In this document: positions 52,101-58,100 of the stretch, one piece after another
How positions within the stretch are numbered: the stretch's first letter is position 1
How the letters are laid out: every line of letters starts with the position of its first letter
Position numbers and translations under genes: made by a program
Origin: Trachythela sp. YZ-2020
Lineage: Eukaryota > Cnidaria > Anthozoa > Malacalcyonacea > Clavulariidae
Reading direction: 5' to 3'
DNA length: 64,000 nt
Assembly: GCA_016169945.1 (NCBI GenBank)
Contig: JADLSH010000231.1
Coordinates: 620,001 to 684,000 of the forward strand
Notes under the pieces: model-generated
Seen by the model: only the letters and a program-made list of their open reading frames with translations
Told to the model about the DNA's origin: nothing
The model's database searches: none

Positions 52101-55100
52101 TAAAGGGACTTTAAATGGCGACGTAAGTTCTTCTTGACCTGAGAAATATTAACATCACTGGTTAGCTCAGTTTATTATATAAGTATAGAGATTTCCGTGC
52201 AGTAGAAAAGTGAAATAAAGATCGTGTTCCCACATGTGGTGAATTATCGTATCAGCGTTTTGATTGGCTAGTGTTTTCGCACTCAAAATTGTAAACATGG
52301 CGGCCAGTTTTAGCGAAATCACCGAAGTGAGAGTTGTATTGACCTTTATCGCGTTTTTCGCTAATAAAGCGACTACATTACCATCACGGAAAATATTGAA
52401 GGCTAAAAATACTTATAAAAGATCTTAAAGATAAACCTCTTTGATTGGAATTTCAGTAAGAAAATGAAGAAATAAGCGGTAAGAAATGTGTTTTTGAGGT
52501 TAGATATACTTCGCTTGCGTGTTGTTCGCTGAGAGTCTGTCAGTGTCACATATTTATCTCTATACTTATATATAATAAACAAATTATTTCATGGTTGCTT
52601 TGTTTGTACGATTTTTATTATTTGCTCGTTGTGAAGGATCCCTAAACGCACTCGTTCGCTGCGCTCACTCGTTTGTTTAGCGAACCTTCACAACTCGTAA
52701 ATAAAAATCGTACGCACTCACCAACCATGAAGTAATCTATATATCTTGAACATCGGATTGTGAAACGGAAGTCGTACGGTCACGCAGGCATATAAATTTA
52801 GGGTATAAAATTGAGGGCATACAAAACATGACGGTAGCGGTCGGAGCTACGAGGTTTAACGCCGGTTATTTTCTTCAAAACATTGCTATTCATGTACACC
52901 TAAATCTGCATTTATCATATTAAACCAATGTCAAGAGAGCTAGAACAAAGTTATGAACTGGGTAAATTTGAAGAATTCGAAGAGGGGCGTACAACTTTTC
53001 GTTTTTTAACGACTTGTTTTCATAGAGACAAGACATGGCATAATACATATGCCTTGAAGATGAAGGTTAAAACATTGACAACAATTCTTTCAGGTGTATG
53101 TACCTGTATTTATAGATGTATCTTCGTCCTTATGACTATCCTCAGGCTGAGGACTGCTGACCGGATCTGTTGATAACCGTCGTTTAGCACGTGATGTACG
53201 ACGTAATGGCTCAGGAGATGCAAGATCACTAGATCAAACACAAAAGATAAAATAAGATGCACGCGAAGTCTAGATTTAACACTTATTTACAGGAACCGAG
53301 GGAGACAGTAAGTTTTGTGATACATGCAGCCATCGGCGGTCGAGAGATCACAAAACATACTACTTTTCCGAGGTCGCAGTACATATAAGCCCTTAATTAT
53401 CATATGTTTTGAGGTTCCGAGAGAAGGCCCTTCACCTGGAAATCAATAGCCTGCACTATGACTTCCAGACATAGGCGGATCTACTGGGGGGTGCAGGGGG
53501 CTGCGCACCCCACACAAAAAGTCAGAATCAACGAGTTCATGCTGAAATTTTCACGATCTATGGCATCTTTGACATAAATTGCGCTGGTGGCGGAAGGGTG
53601 CAACCCCCCCCCGGAAAAATCTGCACCCCTCTGTCAGATGAGCCTGGGCTGGATCCGCCCCTGCTTCCAGACGAAGGTCCTTCGCTCAAAATGTCGAAGT
53701 TCTTGTTATATTGTTGAGGTAGTTTGATCCTACAAATCCTCAAGCACATCGTTTATCGCTACCTACACTGAAACTTACACGCATTCAAGCGTTTATTACC
53801 ATACCAAGTGTTAAAGAGAAAAATAGTTAGACGTTATTCTTCAGTTTATACAGTTTATGCAACACATACATGTAGACTATTAGGTATAGAATGTTCAGTT
53901 CAGTTCAAAGGTTGAATGTCACCTGTCTTTGTCGATGATATGCTGGAAAGAGTGAACTTTGTCACTTGATATATAATAACTGAATTATATTGATCTATAA
54001 TAGCGAGAAACTCGTCTCAAACGAGAAACTCGTCATGATATCATGTGCATCATTTGATTGCATTCGTTCACAATATTTCAAATCTGAATTTTAGTTTTAG
54101 ACGTGGTTTCTAAATCTATAGGACATGGGATTTGGGAATTACGCCTGAAATAAGGATTTCAATAAAAACCAACAATTTTATAGCCGTTTGAATGGTCCCA
54201 CTTTACCTCTAAAAATGGCATTCAAATCGCGCGGCTAAAATGCCACGTGATGTGGCTAGTGACGTCACTTTGGTTGCAATGTCAAGCAATAAATATGGCT
54301 GAAAGCAGAAACTTGCAACCAAAATGACGTCACGACACATACAAATTAGTCCCCAGACCCCGGACAAAAATGTAACTAAGTATATTTGGCCTGTTTTACA
54401 TTTATAGATGTATAAAAACATATTTATCTACCAAAAAAGCAAAACGCTCGTTCCTGTCATATGCACTTTAACATAAATTTGTTTATACTAGCCTGTGAAC
54501 AGACTGTACTCTCGATCGCACGAGAGATCGTGTGTGAGACAGGCTAGAATACCTTGTGCAGGTTAATCACGGGACTTGTTAAAAACCGGCCTGAACACAT
54601 TGTCTAGAATATGATTTGTAATAAATTAGACTACACACGTAAAAATCTCACATCTAGTCAACAAGATGTGTTCGCAACAGACTTGTAGCAAGCTTGCCAA
54701 CAAGTTGTAACAATGTTGTCGTTTTATCAAGTTGCTACAAAGGTTGTCACTCACAACTTGTTAACTCTTTCTGAACGGCAGCGTCGAATATCAACCGCCA
54801 AAGGTTGATGACTTTGAGCGCTTGTATCTTTGGCGAAACAAAGAACACACCTGTTCTTGGCTAATGTCAAACAAATCGCTAAACACATTGTTTTACAGAT
54901 CTCCGTGAGTTTTAACACCTTTGTAATCTGATATTTATTAATATCGTAAACTAATTATATATTCCGTACCTTTGGTCGTTTATAACTTCTGTTTTAAAAC
55001 CCGTGTGATACACCGCTTTCGCTAATACACCGTTTTATAGAGCTTTAAAAACAGTACATACTGACCAACTTTCAAAGAAAAACAATAAAAATTGACAAAG

Positions 55101-58100
55101 TTACGGCGAAATTTGAAATTCAGACAAAAACAACCGGAAAAACTGTTGCTATGGTTTTTTAAGTGGCCGGAATGACTTCCCCAGGGTACAATACCCTATA
55201 TAAGATCTTTTTGTCGGGACTGAAGCGGTTGGGCAAACCATATATAGTCAAACTACGGCAAGCGCGTGCATGCTGGAAAATAGCCGATAAATAAAAAAAA
55301 ATTCTAAATAAATATTTCTATTCGCCGTATCGCAGCCAAGTTTTACCAAATAAAGACACAGATAAAAAGCTAAATTTCGACCATTAGAAGTCTGTGGAGA
55401 TATTAAACATATGAAAAGATATTAAAGATTGTTTGAGTTTAACTGAAGTATGACTGGAGGTATGTTTGGGATTAAACTTTTAGTATTTTTGATTCTGTAA
55501 GGTTGGTCGGCAAAATAGCCCACTGTTAAAAAGCTTATTTTGTAAGGATTCCAATGGTGTTAATTTCATTGCCAGGGGGTAAATATTTTGCAAAGGAGAT
55601 CGTACTCAAAGTGCTCTTGCGACAACTTGCGACAACATAATTAAAATGCGACCGACCAGAAAGAGTTAACAAGTTGTTGAATTGCAGGACGATAACAACT
55701 TGTAACAAGTCTGTTGAGTCAACAACCTTGTAGCAAGTTGTCAACAAGCCGTTGACAACTTGTCAACAAGCTGGGAACAAGCAGTGCGAACACATCCTGA
55801 TAACATGTTTTTGAAACAGCATTGGTACAAGTCTTCTGCAGGTTTGTTACAACTTGTGCGTTTTACATGTGTAGTTAAGGATTGTCCAAGGCTATTTGGA
55901 GCGGGTCCCCTTAACGGCCTTAACACGTGGTGCGGTCACAATAAAAGTGGCGCGGGTCCGACAAAACAGGCGCGGGTAAAACTTCCGAGGGCGCGGTTAA
56001 TTAATGTCGGTTGGCTTGGGTACGTTTATCTCAAGTAAATTGCTGAGACCATAGAAGAATCTTCTTGACGCCTTCCTGGAATATTTAAGGTATAACACTC
56101 GAAAATAATTGTAAGAATTGACAGAATATTGTCTGAGTTTCTCTTCACAAATCATAATCATATAGTTTTAAAACATTTTAACATTTTATTCAATTTTGAC
56201 GACTTGTTTGGGAAAATTACCGCTACATAGAATGACAAAAGGCTCGATTATCAAGGTCTACCTAAACGTACGGATAAACGGAATTAATTACTCGCGCCCT
56301 CGGAAGTTTTACCCCTGCCTGCTTTGTCGGACCCACGTCACTTCTGTTGTACCTGCGCCTGTCTAAGGGGACCCGCGACCCACACGAAATTGACAATCCC
56401 TCTGTTCACAGGCTGTTTATACTCACTGTCACCCAATTCACTCAAATATTGAATGCTTGGTTAGCTTTGTTATTATTCTATACTTACAGTACGTTGTCAT
56501 AACAGTGTTGAGGCAAGTCAGTAAAAGGGCGTTAGCTGGTTGGGTCTATTCGGTTAATTTTCAAACTGCATTTAGAATACCTGGTATTAGAGAAACAACT
56601 TTCAGAATCGTCTTCACTCCCATCCTGCAGAAATAATATACTAATAACAAGGATAAATTATGTTCTCTACTTTAAGGTAATTGCCAGAAATGGAAAGAAG
56701 TAATTGTAAAGCCTAGTATGAAATCGCCTAAGAGTGGGGACGACACATTATCCCATTTAATTTTAATTTTAATTTTATTAGCTTTGCCATTATATATCAA
56801 CACTATACATACAATACAAAAACACATGCATATAGACATCTATAAAACGTCATACACATCTGGCAGGATATCTGCAACAGCTTAACGCCAATTACTGCAG
56901 ATCCTAAGTTACAATATAGGAACACAAATCTACACACGACACACAACAATGAACTAAAAACAGCACGATATAGGTTTAGTAAGATCTCGAGCTACATTAC
57001 ATTTAACACACACAGATTTCCATGTTCTCGGCTCGTCCACGTTGAAAACGTATTCAAGCGCCATTTTATAATGGGCGTATAGACACCTCCTAAATTCGTT
57101 CATTTCAATGTCCTTACATCTTAAATGGTGTGGCAACGCGTTCCAAACTCTGGTTGTCCGTAGAAGAAACGACTTCTGGTAGGTGGAGGTTTTACATTTT
57201 GGAACAATGAAGTTCAGGGAGTTTGGAGTTGCTGATCTGGTTGGTCGATTTGAACGTTGAGGTATTGGTAGAATGTCACTATTTAGGTTCACTATGTCAT
57301 GGTTTGATTTGAAGAATAACATTAGGTCTAGAAATTCGTGCCAGTAACACAATGGTAGAAGGTTAAGTGAGAGGAGCCGATGTTTATAGGTGATATCGCA
57401 TAAGAATGGGAGATCCATTATATATTTGGACGCGCGTCTTTGGACACGTTCTGTGCGTTTGATAAGTTCGACTGACTGTGGGGCCCAGACTTGCGAGGAG
57501 TACGCGAAGTGGGAACGGACTAGAGACAGGTATAGGGTGCGGCGGATAGAGGGATTCTTGATCTTTATTGTACATCGTCGTATAAATCCGAGCGATTTAC
57601 TAGCTTTGGCGCACTGGGAGAGGACTTGTTTGGACCAGGTAAGGTTGGAAGAGGTCCAAACGCCGAGATCACGTTCGCTGTCCGTGCTTTCCAGGATGTT
57701 ATTTTGAAGTTTGTATGGATGCTCGACTCGGTTATATTTTCTGGTGTATCGTAGTACCTTGCATTTGTCTGGGTTGAGGAGAAGGTTAGCGTTGGTGGAA
57801 TAAATTTGGAAGTTTTGAAGGTCATTGTCCATAGCAGAGGCATCTGAATTCGAATCAATCACTTTATATAGCTTCGTGTCGTCAGCAAAAGTCGCGATAT
57901 TTGATTCATTAACAGCGTCGGAAAGATTGTTTTGGTACAGCAAATACAACAGTGGACCAAGGATTGAGCCTTGTGGTACTCCAGAAGTTACTGATAGTGG
58001 AGATGATGTTTCACCAAGTACTGTTGTCTGCTGGCGACGGTCTTCAAGGTAAGATCTGAACCAGCTTAAAAGATTACCTCCAAATCCAAAATCGCGAAGT

